Origin: Nannochloropsis oceanica
Lineage: Eukaryota; Sar; Eustigmatophyceae; Eustigmatales; Monodopsidaceae
Direction of reading: 5' to 3'
DNA length: 64,000 bases
Assembly (NCBI GenBank): GCA_004519485.1
Contig: CP038133.1
Span: 620,001-684,000, forward strand
Part shown: positions 44,633-55,054 of the stretch, piece after piece
How positions within the stretch are numbered: position 1 is the first letter of the stretch
Layout of the letters: every line of letters starts with the position of its first letter
The notes under the pieces: model-generated
Seen by the model: the letters and a program-made list of their open reading frames with translations, nothing else
Databases searched by the model: none
What the model was told of the DNA's origin: nothing
Position numbers and translations under genes: made by a program

Positions 44633-47186
44633 TCAGGCCAGGCCATAGGCCGCCAAGCGACTGGCCGGCAGTTTTTTCGCTCCTTCTGGCACTGCTCCTC
44701 TCCCTCCTACTCCCCCTCCTCCCCCCCCTCCGCGCCCCCCACCACCTTTTTCCTTCTTCTTCTTCCTCTTGCGCTTCTTGCTCTCGCCCTGCTGCAGTTG
44801 CTGTGGCTGCTGCTCCTGCTTCTGTTGCTGCCCCAGATCCTCCTTCATGCCTCCCACCCCCTTTGCCACAGCAGCATCCACAGCCACCTCCTCCCCTCCC
44901 CTTCCATCCTTCTCCCCCTCCTTGCCATCTTGTTTCTTCCTCCTCCCTTTCTTCTCACCCCCCTCCTTCGCCTCCCTCGCCTTCCTCTGCCTCCTCTCCT
45001 TCTCCTCTTCCTCTTCCCTCCTCTTCTTTTTCAACGCCTCGCGGAAACGGTGCCGTTGCTTGCTTTTGGGTCTGTACTCCTCCTCCCTGTAGGTACTCAA
45101 TTTCTTCAAACTCACAAATCGATTCAGCTCCTGATCATCCGCCGCAAGAATCTCCTCCGCTGTCAAACCATACGAGTTGCCCTCCACCTTCCGGTACTTA
45201 AACCGACAAGGCAAATCCCCGATCATGTCCTCATAGTCCAGGGCGTAGAGTTCCTCCAACATCTTCTCCTCTAATGCACTCTCCCTCCTCCATCCACCAC
45301 TCCCTCCTTCCTCCTCCTCCTCGTCCTCCTCCTCCTCCTCCAACTCCAACTCCCCCCCTGCCCCCTCCTCATCCCCTTCCCCGTCGTCGTCCTCCTCTTC
45401 TTCCTCCTCCCCCCCCCCTTCCGGCTTCCATTCCTCCTTCTCCCCCTCGTGGTAATACTCCTCCCCAAACGCCTGCGCCATCTGACGGTCCCACGCCTCC
45501 GGATCCCAGTCCTCCTCCAATATTCCTTCATCCACCTTCCCTCCCCCACTCACTTCTTCCACCTTCCGCAGCCTCGCCCGTATCTCTTCCTTTTTCAAAT
45601 TCTTGAGCCGTCTTAGTTCTTCCTCCTTCTTCTTCCGTTCCTCTTCTTTTCGTTTCTTGTAGGCTTCCCGCTCCTTTTTCCTCTTGTCGTCTTTCCGACG
45701 CGCAGAACCTTCAACCGTTCTACCGTATGAGACAAGCGCGGTCCCTCCTTCCTGCTCGAACCGAAAATTATATTTACTCTCAAACATTTCCATCTTCTCC
45801 ACCTCCTCCGCGTCCTCCTCATCATCCACCCCTCCATCCACCCCGCCCTCCCTCCCTCCCTCCCTCACTGGGCCATAATGCCCCTCCTCCCCCGCATCCA
45901 CATTCCCCACCTCCTCCTGTTGCCCTTCTCTTCCTCTTCTTCCCCTCCCTGACGCTTCCTCGTCCTCCTCCTCCCCCTCCTCCCGCCATTTCTTCCCCAA
46001 GACAAAATCCCTTAAAAACAAATCCTTCTCCCTCTCCTTCTCCTCCTCCTGGCTCTCCCTCCCACCCACCTGCCCAGCACCCCTCACCATCTTTTCCACT
46101 TCCTCTTGTATCTGTTTGTCAAATATTGCAGACTCTTTCGCGCCACGCTTCCTGATGGTCAGCAGCCCCGACCCCTCAAAAAGTCCCTCCTCCCCTCCCT
46201 CCTCTCCCTCTTCCCCCTCTTCCCCTTCCAGTTCATTCCTCCCCTTCTTCCTCTTCATCCTCTTCATCCCTCCTTCCTTCTCTTCTTCCCCCTCTTCAAC
46301 CTCCACCGCCGCCTCCAAAAACGCTTTCCTCAACTTCAACTGCTCAGCATCATAAGCCATCCTGCGACTCGACACCGGCTCCCCTCCATCTCTCCCTCCC
46401 TTCCTCCCTCCCTCCTTGTCCTCGTCCGACGACGAGTCAATCTCATCCCTTCCTGCCTTCGCTGCTGCCAACACCTGCTCTCGAATCACATCTTTGTATG
46501 TCTTGCGTCTATCCTCCTTAACATTCCCCTCCTCTCTCCCTTCCTCCTCCTCCTCCTCCTCCTCTTCTTGACCAGCAAACCACGTGACATCCTGCCTATA
46601 GATCTTGGGGTCCTTGGCCCTAATGCTATTTATGGTCTGCAATATCTGTACCTCTAATGCCGGCGTGAGCGCTTCCCCGTCCTCGTCTTCTTCGTCGGAT
46701 GAAGAGGCGTCCGAGTCTTCCTCTCCTTCACTCTCTGAAGAGGAGTCCGACAATCCACCCCTTTTCCTGCTGCTACTGTTGATGCTGCCATTGCGATGGT
46801 ACCGGCCGAGCTGTACGAGCTCTTGCTTCTTCTTGGTGGCTTCAAAGTGGGAGGCGTAGGCCTTGTTCACGCGGAGCTGAATGAAGTGAGAGAAGATGAG
46901 GAATGGGTGGGTTGTGTTAAGGGGGAGTGAGGGCATCGATGCATTCATTCTCTCACACTTTAGACGCACCGGACCGTCCTGCAGCCACACAATGTCACTC
47001 TCTCACTTCCCTACAACACTATCCGCTTGCCGTGCTCATCTTAGCCTCGATCCACCTACACACGCACACCCGCACCTTGTCGTTCCCAGTCTCGTCCCCT
47101 TCGTCGGACTCCCCATCGTCGTCGTCGTTAAAGATTTGCTGCTTGTTCTTGACCTCCTTGGCCTTGTCCTTGTCCTTGCGTCCCAT
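44633..47186 (-). CDS. KRI1: KRI1 homologue, 40S ribosome biogenesis factor
   Basis: Two exons: 47076-47186 (MGRKDKDKAKEVKNKQQIFN) and 44633-46876 (784 aa). LRVNKAYASHFEATKKKQEL, LTPALEVQILQTINSIRAKDPKIY, VSYGRTVEGSARRKDDKRKK and RLKNLKKEEIRARLRKVEE mark the KRI1-like family. The C-terminal half has YALDYEDMIGDLPCRFKYRKVEGNSYGL (KRI1 C-terminal domain) and SRLAAYGLA at the end. KRI1 works in the nucleolus with KRR1 in early pre-rRNA processing to 18S. Many Glu/Asp/Gly runs come from GAG/GGA repeats. The short first exon is in phase and starts 360 bp from the glutathione synthetase start on the other strand. Confidence 0.92.
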
Positions 47187-47546
47187 CTAGTTGTGATAAA
47201 GAGCCTGTGGATTGTGTAGGTTGGGTTGCGCTTCGGAGCGTGGGCATCGCGTGCCTGCATACCGTCCATAGATTTGGCTACCTCCCCACCCCACCTAACA
47301 AACGCGGCCACCAAATACACGAAGAGTACTCCGTACGACCACAGACGATGATGGTATACACAACCACACTAAGTTATTTTCAGATGACTCGTGGTCCAAT
47401 TCATTGTTGCATTTAAGTGCGGTCAAAATGCATCGAGAGGGGGACGGCGTTGGGGTGATAAAGCAGCAAAGCAAGCAGTCACGTCTTTCATCAAATTACC
47501 CTCAACCCTCACAAATACCTCAACACACAAACCACAGCAGAGTACA
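47187..47546. promoter_or_regulatory. Divergent promoter region, KRI1 / glutathione synthetase
   Basis: 360 bp. The GSS frame is open further upstream from 47391 without an ATG I trust, so this is probably 5' UTR and promoter. Confidence 0.45.
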
Positions 47547-49277
47547 ATGAGACATTATCATCACCATCTCCTATTTCCTGTTTCCCTTCTCCTGTCTCTG
47601 CTACCATCCTTCACCTGGGCCTTCGCCCCTCCCCCGACCCCACCATCTTCCTCCCCTCCTCCTCCCGCCTGGTTAATCGAAGCCGCCGTCGGGTGGGCGA
47701 GCATGAAAGGCCTGCAGATGGTAGCTCCCTCCACGACAAGCACCAGCAGCGGCAATGACCCCAGCCAGTACATACACCTTCCCATTTCCCTCCTCCCCTC
47801 CTCATTTCCAAAGCAAGCTTTCGAAGACGTCGTGGCCGCTGCTCCCGTTTTCAACATACTGGTTGACCGCCTCAGCCGCGACAAGGATTACCTGAACAGT
47901 GCTTTGGGCGAAGTTAGCAAAAGCGATGAGTTTACCGGCCGGCTCTTGAAGATGTACAACGAGGTGTACCCCTCTGGTGTGTCGGCCTCGGCGCAACCGG
48001 TTGCATTGGGATTGCATCGCTCGGATTACATGATTGATGACAGCATTGCTGGTGCCGCTGCAGGTCTCAGCGCAAAGAAACAATTGTTGCAAGTGGAATT
48101 GAATACCATTGCATCATCTTTTGGGTGCTTAGCCTCAGTCACGGCCGACCTCCATCGGTACCTGCTCGAACGCTTCTTCCTCCCCTCCCTCGCCCTTCAG
48201 CCCCCCTGCTCTTCCTCCGTCCCCGACGAACTCCAATCTTTTCTCTCCTCCTACCTCTACAACCACGGTCTCGTCCTCCCCCCTTCCACCACTCCTTCCG
48301 AAGCCGCTGCCGCCGCCATGGCCAACCTCCCCCCTAACCCAACCCTGGTACGGCTTCCCTCCGCCCTGGCCAAAGCCCACGACTACTATAACAATCCTTC
48401 CGGCATCATAGTCTTCATCGTCCAGCCCGGGGAGCGGAATCTCTTCGATCAACGATTTTTAGAACTGATCCTGTGGGAGAAATACCACAAGCAGGTCGTG
48501 CGTCTCTCTTTGGAGGAAGTGACCGCACGCTGCGAGCTGAGACACCGAGGAGGCACTAACGCGATGGTCCTTGATGGTCAACATGAAGTATCCGTGGTGT
48601 ATTTCCGTGCAGGGTACACACCAGTGGATTACCCGTCGGAGAGAGCGTGGGAGGCCAGGGCGATGATCGAGAGGTCGGCAGCTGTGAAATGCCCGACGTT
48701 AGGGTACCAGTTGGCGGGCACCAAAAAAGTGCAGCAACTGCTTTGTGCACCACAGGCCCTCGGGAGATTTCTGAGCAAGGAGCAGTGTGCGGTGGCACAG
48801 CGGCATTTCACGGGCTTGTATGGTCTGGGGCAGGAGGAGCTGAAGGAGGAGAGGGGGTTGTCTGCCACGGCAGTGAGGGCCGCGATTGCGAATCCACAAG
48901 CCTACGTTCTGAAGCCACAGAGGGAGGGAGGCGGGAATAATTTTTATGACGAGGAATTGAAGACGGCGTTGGAGACCTGGTCACCCGATAAGTTGTCGGG
49001 ACATATATTGATGCAACGGATACAGGCGCCGGCGCGAAATGCGTATCTGATGAGGGAGGGGAAGGTGGTGGTGGGTCCGGCAGTGAGTGAATTGGGTGTT
49101 TTCAGTACCTTCCTGGGTGATGCGTCGGCCGGGGAGGACGGGGAGGAAGGGAAGGGAGGCGTGCAGGTGAATAGCTATGCAGGATACAACGTAAGGACGA
49201 AGCTGGCGACTGTTAATGAGGGAGGGGTGGCGACGGGCTTTGCGGTGCTGGACAGTCCCATGCTGGTGGATGAATGA
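47547..49277 (+). CDS. GSS: Eukaryotic-type glutathione synthetase with bipartite plastid targeting
   Basis: Single exon, 576 aa from ATG 47547. Residues 1-~26 are a signal peptide (LLFPVSLLLSLLPSFTWA) ending at FAPPP, the A-F-A-P junction typical of plastid import in stramenopiles, followed by a Pro/Ser-rich transit region. The rest is the eukaryotic GSS fold: PVFNILVDRLSRD, ELNTIASSFGCL, IIVFIVQPGERNLFDQRFLE, VVYFRAGYTPVDYP, ERSAAVKCPTLGYQLAGTKK, AYVLKPQREGGGNNFYDEE (ATP-grasp glycine loop) and SYAGYNVRTKLATVNEGG (Ala/Gly specificity region). It ligates glycine to gamma-glutamylcysteine using ATP. Low-complexity Pro/Ser insertions raise the length above the usual ~475. The next ATG inside is too far in, so I choose 47547. 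Confidence 0.93.
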   Translation: MRHYHHHLLFPVSLLLSLLPSFTWAFAPPPTPPSSSPPPPAWLIEAAVGWASMKGLQMVAPSTTSTSSGNDPSQYIHLPISLLPSSFPKQAFEDVVAAAPVFNILVDRLSRDKDYLNSALGEVSKSDEFTGRLLKMYNEVYPSGVSASAQPVALGLHRSDYMIDDSIAGAAAGLSAKKQLLQVELNTIASSFGCLASVTADLHRYLLERFFLPSLALQPPCSSSVPDELQSFLSSYLYNHGLVLPPSTTPSEAAAAAMANLPPNPTLVRLPSALAKAHDYYNNPSGIIVFIVQPGERNLFDQRFLELILWEKYHKQVVRLSLEEVTARCELRHRGGTNAMVLDGQHEVSVVYFRAGYTPVDYPSERAWEARAMIERSAAVKCPTLGYQLAGTKKVQQLLCAPQALGRFLSKEQCAVAQRHFTGLYGLGQEELKEERGLSATAVRAAIANPQAYVLKPQREGGGNNFYDEELKTALETWSPDKLSGHILMQRIQAPARNAYLMREGKVVVGPAVSELGVFSTFLGDASAGEDGEEGKGGVQVNSYAGYNVRTKLATVNEGGVATGFAVLDSPMLVDE

Positions 49278-49294
49278 GATGATGTGAGAGCATA

Positions 49295-49311
49295 GGGGGG
49301 GGGGGGGGGGG
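49295..49311. repeat. G17 homopolymer after the GSS stop
   Basis: Seventeen consecutive G on the GSS coding strand, about 18 bp past the stop. Prone to slippage and quadruplex formation. Confidence 0.85.
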
Positions 49312-49834
49312 TCGAGGCGGATATCAGTGCAGTGAAAGAAAGCTTGTTCGAAGCCAAAAGTCTCAAGAAGACGCAACGCTTGAGCAGAGAGGGGTGAGGT
49401 AGGTAGGCTGGAAAGGGGTGGAGAGGGAGAAAAATCTGTATGAAATTACTCAGAATGATGAAAAGAAAGCGAGATGATGCCAGGACAACAATGAATATAG
49501 AAAAGCGAAATGCGAGGGGAACACATCGAGTGCCTATTTTGTTCCCATTTCAAGGCTGGTTGCAGGCACCCAAATGGGATGGAATCATGGTTATAGCTTT
49601 CGCATGAATTCCCGATGGCTTGTGAGGATAAAGGTTATGGGTTTAACACATTAGTGTAACACAGGCCCGCCTCTACGTAAGTCCCACCAGACCAAGCCGG
49701 CATGACGGGAGACTTTCAGCTTCCCCCAGTCTAGACTATCCTCTCTATCATCGCGGGAATGTGCCACTGCTTTTTTGTCCAAGCGCGTGCAAAGTTTTGT
49801 GGAAAGATTGAGCAACGTTGTATGGAGAAGTAGA

Positions 49835-50220
49835 TACGAAGACGGGGGAGGTTACGCACGCCAAGTGAATGGTGACAAGAGGAATGGATGACCTGGCGAG
49901 AGTTCATAGAAAACTCAGACGGGGTAACAACAGCACGCTCTCTCTTCATGATTGTCTGAAGTAAGTGGATAACGAGTAAGTCAGACAACAATGAACAGGG
50001 AGCCTGCTATTATTACCCCGCCTGAGTTTTCTCACTCATCTCGACAGCTTGTTCATATCTCTGCGCCATTGTCTTGCTTGTTGTCTGACTTTCTCTTCAT
50101 CCAACTGCGAAGAGGAAACGTGCGATTATCATCCCGCCAGAGTCTCCCACTTCCCTGGACAGATCATCTATTCATTCCCTCACCATGCACTTCGTGTGTG
50201 TACCACCCCTCCCTCCCTCC
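49835..50220. repeat. Diverged inverted repeat of ~150 bp with a third partial copy between
   Basis: The minus strand from 49990 (GTTGTCTGACTTACTCGTTA onward) and the plus strand from 50074 (GTTGTCTGACTTTCTCTTCA onward) stay similar over about 150 bp, roughly three bases in four by eye. Both contain ACCCCGTCTGAG / ATCCCGCCAGAG and a CACCATGCACTTCGTGTGTG-like end. A direct copy of the middle part lies at 49991-50060. The arms carry no ORF that I trust. Confidence 0.7.
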
Positions 50221-51019
50221 CTCCCCCTCTTCCTCCTTCTTTTCTTTCCTGACCTTGGAGATGCACGGCAGGGCGTATCATGCTACATACCGGCTGGGGA
50301 GATACCTGTGGCTGTTGGAAAGAAGCGAGCGGGCTCCTCAATGTCATTAGGGCAGTGGCAACAACCTCCTCGTCCCAGGAGCAAGGAGGGAGATGAGCGA
50401 CCTGAGGGAGTGAGTATGGGAGGCAGGGGAAGGGTGAGAGAGCTACCCTATAAAAGAGAAAAGATGGACGAAGAAAAGAGAGAGGGAGGGAGGAAGCAGG
50501 GGAAGGAGGAGGGACTGTACGTACTCGAGGACTTCGAAGGCGTTGGCTTCGAGGCTGATAAGTTTTCCTTCCACGCGGACATACATGCGTCAGAGCTGCA
50601 AACGATCCGGGGTGGAAATGCATGCGATATCTGTACCCTGTCCACCAGGGTGTGATACTTTCCACGATCCAGTAGGGTGTTATACTCTGCACGGTCCAGT
50701 GTCAGCCTTCTTTGACACTCGCCGTGGATGCACTCTGCAGAAACAAATCATGCGTTTGTTCTTTTTTTCTCCTCTTCATGTTGGTCGCCCCTCCCCCGCC
50801 TGCGGACCTTCTTCGTCACAACCACGGCTTATCCACTCTTTATACCACCTTTGCACAGGGGTCAAGCTAGCAGTGCTTGTTGCAAGCCCTCCTCACAGAC
50901 GAAGCAGGAAAAAGTCTTCCCAACCCGGAGCAGCCAAGGACTTGCAACAGAAAGCAAGCACCCCCCTTTCCTTGCATCTTCATCATTCCCTCCACCTTCG
51001 CCTTTTCACATCATCGACT

Positions 51020-52751
51020 ATGTTCCGATTGTTTGTGCTACCCTTACTGCTGCTGGCGGGCGCACATGCCTTCAACCCGTCGGTGGGTAAGGCGGGGCTA
51101 TCCCGCCTGCCTCCGGTCGGAGGACGTCAGGTGCGCGCTGAATCTTCTCTTTTGAGACCTGTCACTGCCCGGGCAAGTCAAACCATAACCATGATGGCAG
51201 CAGTGGGGAATCCCAAGAAGATTGTGGTACTAGGTACGTAGTTGGTTGGGTGCATGGGAGAGGGGAGGAGGGGGGAGGTGGACAAACGGACGGTGGGGAG
51301 GCTCGCCGGGTCGCTTATTTTAAGCGGGATCGAAAGTGGCGACCGTTGCGTTGTAATGAGGCGAGGTTGCGAAGATCAAGTATGTGTGACTTTATCGTCA
51401 TTGACGCAGAATTGATTTGTGAAGATGGAGTAGGAGAGATGGGGGGGGAAAGGAGGCGGCATAAATAAAGTGCCATACTGTCGTTATAATCGTCATACAG
51501 TAACCACATCAACCCTTCATTTACTCCATCCCTTCCCTCCCTCCTTCATCCTCACCTTTCCCCGCAGGCGGCGACGGCTTCTGCGGCTGGCCCACCGCCC
51601 TCTATCTCTCGGAGAAAGGCCATGACGTCATCATCGTCGACAACCTCTCCCGGCGAAATATCGACAACGAACTCGGCTGCGTCTCCCTGACCCCCATCTC
51701 AAGCATGGAGACCCGCATCGCTGCCTGGGAACAAGTCAGTGGCAGACGCATGAAATTTGTCAACCTCGATGTAGCGAAGGATTACCACGAGATGGTCAAG
51801 CTCTTCCTCGACGAAAAACCCGACACCGTCGTCCATTTTGCCGAGCAACGGGCCGCACCCTACTCCCAGAAGGGGGCGAAGCAAAAGAGGTACACCGTCG
51901 ATAACAACGTCTCGGGTACCAATAACCTGCTAGTGGCAGTGGTGGAGAGCGGCCTCGACATCCACATCGTCCATCTCGGCACCATGGGGGTCTACGGATA
52001 CGGGACCAGCGGGGGCGAGATCCCAGAGGGCTATATCGACGTCATCCTCCCTGGTGGCCGACCCTCGTCGATCCTCCACCCAGCTTACCCCGGCTCAGTC
52101 TATCACACCACCAAGTGCTTGGATGCCTTGTTGTTCCAATTTTATAATAAAAACGACGGCGTTAAGGTCACGGACTTACACCAGGGCATCGTGTGGGGCA
52201 CCAACACGCCTCAAACCATCAAGGACGAAAGGTTGATCAATCGCTTTGATTACGATGGGGACTACGGCACAGTGTTGAACCGCTTCATCATTCAAGGCGC
52301 TCTGGGCGTGCCCTTGACAGTGTATGGCACGGGGGGCCAAACGCGCGGGTTTATCCACATTACCGACACTGCCCGTTGCATCGAAATTGCCGTTTCCAAC
52401 CCTCCGAAAACCGGTGACAAAGTTCAAATTTTCAATCAAATTGCCGAAACCTTGCGAGTGGGTGATTTGGCGAAGCTGGTGGGAGAAAAGACGGGCGTGA
52501 GCATCAACTATCTCAAGAACCCACGATTAGAAAGCGCGGAAAACGAGCTGGAGGTCGCGAATAGGAAATTCCGTGGCTTGGGTTTAGACCCGATATTGTT
52601 GGATTCGAATTTGGGATTAGTGGATGAGGTGAGAACAATTGCGTCTAAGTACGCGGATCGATGTGTGCGGGAGAAGATCCTGCCGGCCAGCTTTTGGAAT
52701 AAGAAGAGGGCGGCGGAGTGTGAAGTGAACACATTGGAGGGGAACAAGTAG
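51020..52751 (+). CDS. SQD1: UDP-sulfoquinovose synthase, plastid-targeted
   Basis: Two exons: 51020-51233 and 51568-52751 (465 aa). The leader MFRLFVLPLLLLAGAHAFNP is a signal peptide with an A-F-N-P junction and a following Ser/Arg-rich transit region, a stramenopile plastid address. The mature enzyme is an extended SDR: GGDGFCGWPTALYLS nucleotide loop (split by the intron), VDNLSRRNIDNELG, HFAEQRAAPYSQ, LGTMGVYG, catalytic Tyr250 and Lys254 in YHTTK, and GGQTRGFIHITDT. SQD1 makes UDP-sulfoquinovose from UDP-glucose and sulfite in the stroma, the head-group donor for the thylakoid sulfolipid SQDG. Identity is near certain. A purine tract follows the stop. Confidence 0.97.
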
Positions 52752-53285
52752 GGAGTGGGAGTAGGAGAGGAGGGAAGATGGATGAAAGGAGGCTAAGAGA
52801 TCATCGAGGGAGGTGGGTTTAGCTAGGACATTGAGACGGGGAGTGGAAGGAAAAAAATAAGGCAGACAGTGTCCGATGATGGTGTCAGCGCTGGCGTTTC
52901 TTGTGTCCAGTAAGAGAGGAGGAGGAGGATCGGGAGGGGGATGAGGAGGAGGTAGAGCAAGAGGAGAGAAGAGAGACTGATATCTTTAATGAGAAGGAGG
53001 AGGGAGACATGCGTATGGCGACATGGAAGGGAAACAAACAATATCTCGCCCTCACAGGAGCTTTAAGCAAAAGCCTAATGCGAAGGAATATAACTCAGAG
53101 TAGAACGACAAACAATAACAACACCGAGCAACTCAAAGAAAAAGGAAAGAACATAGTCTTAGGTACGAAACTTTCGATACGATGCTTTGTTTCTTTGCCC
53201 TCTACTTTCTATTCGCCCGCTCTCCCTCTCTCCCTCCCTCCTTCCCTTGCCCCCCTCTACATACACACAAGAACTCACAGACACT
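52752..53285. other. Tail-to-tail gap, SQD1 / SSF1
   Basis: GGAG-rich tract follows SQD1; CCCTCCCTCC tract near 53225-53250 is purine-rich on the SSF1 coding strand. No gene is seen. Confidence 0.5.
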
Positions 53286-54677
53286 TCACGCCTCTTCATC
53301 TTCGCTCATCATTTCTCCGCCTTCGCTCTCCTCCTCTCCTTCCTGTTCACTCTGCTCCTCTTCCCCCTCCCCTCCTTCCCCTCCCCCCTCCGCCTCCCTC
53401 CTCGCAGCCCGTTCCGTCATCCGTGCCTCCCTCCTTTCCTTGGCCTCCTGCAATTTCTGTTCTTTCCTCGCTACGTTCGCCTCCTGCTCTTCCCTCCTCC
53501 GTTTCTTCAACTCCCTCCCCGCCTTGGCCTTCGCTTCCAACGCCCGCACCTCTTCGGGAGCCTTCTTGATGTAATCGTGGTATATCACATCCCCCTCCAA
53601 GAACCCTCTCTCGACCTTCATCAGCTTCATAGTCAACCTCGGACCCAGTTCCGCCAGTCGAATCGCCGATTTTTGACTTTTTAAATTACCCCGCCCTCGA
53701 AATCGCTCGGGGAGTATGACATGAGAGGTCTCGTCATCCACCTCGCTGTCGGAGGCGGCGCCGGCGCCGCCGTAGGCTTGGAGGGCCGGGCCAAGCACGA
53801 ATTCACTAACAGAGGGAGGGAGGGAGGGAGGTAGAGACGAAGTCGTTCGCAAGAGAGGGATGTAAGTGTGGCGATATTATAAAAAGGAGGACTGCATGAC
53901 AGTATCGAAAGTGTGTATGCCAAAAGGAAGGGAGGAAGGGGGAGAGGGAGGGAGGGAGGGAGGGAGGGAGGGGAGGGCGGCCACGTACCTTATGTCTGTC
54001 ATGCTCCCCAAGCTGGGAATCTTCGTCTGGACCAATTTCTTGATACTCTTGTGCAACTCGGAGGGAGCCGCCCGGATAGCAAAATGCCTCTGTTCCACCA
54101 GCCCCGTCGCAGCGTCGTAATCGAATAAAACAATCCGCCGACAGTCAGTGAGCTTCACCGTGTTCACATTCAGAGGGGGGAACATGTTCTGAAATGTGAT
54201 CTTCATCAGCTTGACATAGGGTGGACTGCTGGCATCCCCAAAATTATTCAGGACCACCAATGGTGCAGTTTGATAGGCACTCAAGCTCTCATACGGTCGC
54301 TTTTGTGTCGCCCGCACGTGATGCTGCAAGCAATACCGCTCCACCTTGAAAGTCAGAGTAGGGCCACGCGGGAACCGGGCAATCCTTAATTTCAGCGCCG
54401 CGGGGCTCTGCGAAAATGATAAGATGTGCGTCAGTCCTAAGTGGCCCGCCACGGCAGCAAAGTCCTTCATGCGATTGGTGCGCCGTTCCTTAAGGCGAGA
54501 GGCCGTCTCCGGCCCCATAAGCCGCCGCAGTTCCGCTACCAAACTCCCCACCTCGGGGGTGGTCCGCCCCTTTCTCAGGACCAGGCTCTTGGGCACCCGC
54601 TCCTCTTCTGGGATGCTTGCTTGCTGCTGCGGGTTGGAAAGGGGGACGTGTGTCCGGCGCTTGCGTCGCTTGCCCAT
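53286..54677 (-). CDS. PPAN: SSF1/Peter Pan, Brix-domain 60S assembly factor
   Basis: Two exons: 53989-54677 and 53286-53805 (402 aa). I choose the Met of MGKRRKRRTHV (54677) because family members start MGRRRKKRTH; two upstream Mets in the same frame are less likely. Brix domain: VPKSLVLRKGRT, LMGPETASRLKERRTNRMKD, HILSFSQSPAALKLRIARFP, GPTLTFKVERYCL, PPLVVLNNFG-like (APLVVLNNFGDA), FQNMFPPLNVNTVKL, RIVLFDYDAATGLVEQRHFA. The C-terminal tail (ELGPRLTMKLMKVERGFLEG then a charged coiled helix) is typical of SSF1. It acts in the nucleolus with RRP15/RRP14 in early pre-60S maturation of 27S rRNA. The tail ends in acidic Glu/Gly repeats. A GGGA tract runs through its intron (53815-53830, 53945-53972 on the plus strand). 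Confidence 0.93.
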
Positions 54678-55054
54678 GGCTGCTGGCATGTGAATGGATG
54701 GGGGAAAGGAGGTTGAAAGAGTAAGGGCGGGGATGTGGGTCATGTAGTGGATAGGAAAGCCTCAGACACCAAGAGAAGAAAAACTACGCATGCTCATTAT
54801 ACACGTGGTGTTAGTGCGGTGGATGTAAACGTGGTGCATGTTGCGGGCGTATATTTTTGGTATCCTCGAATCCAAGTGAGTATGTCTGTCATCATGTCCC
54901 AAAATGGAGCATTCCATCATCCATGCGACTTGTCAAACAATCCCATACGATTTGCTTATCGCCCTCTCACACCACCACCACCTGTATCACGGTACAAGGA
55001 AGAGCTTGGGCGTTCGTAGCAGTACCACGTGAAGGGCAAGCAACGCGGGCATCA
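54678..55054. promoter_or_regulatory. Divergent promoter region, SSF1 / membrane orphan
   Basis: 377 bp between head-to-head starts. No other feature is seen. Confidence 0.4.

Larger units (their letters stand above)
49278..51019. other. 1.74 kb gap upstream of SQD1 with related repeats
   Basis: Begins with a G17 run (49295-49311). Holds an inverted repeat pair at 49835-49990 and 50074-50220 plus a third partial copy, and a pair of ~30-bp direct repeats at 50638-50700. The ORF 50185-50655 is not supported by any domain. Confidence 0.5.

Noticed and set aside
50185-50655. ORF of 156 codons with a protein-like C-terminal half (YVLEDFEGVGFEADKFSFHA)
   Set aside because: Its start lies in the inverted-repeat arm and its middle is GGGA-rich low complexity; no domain or splice support.
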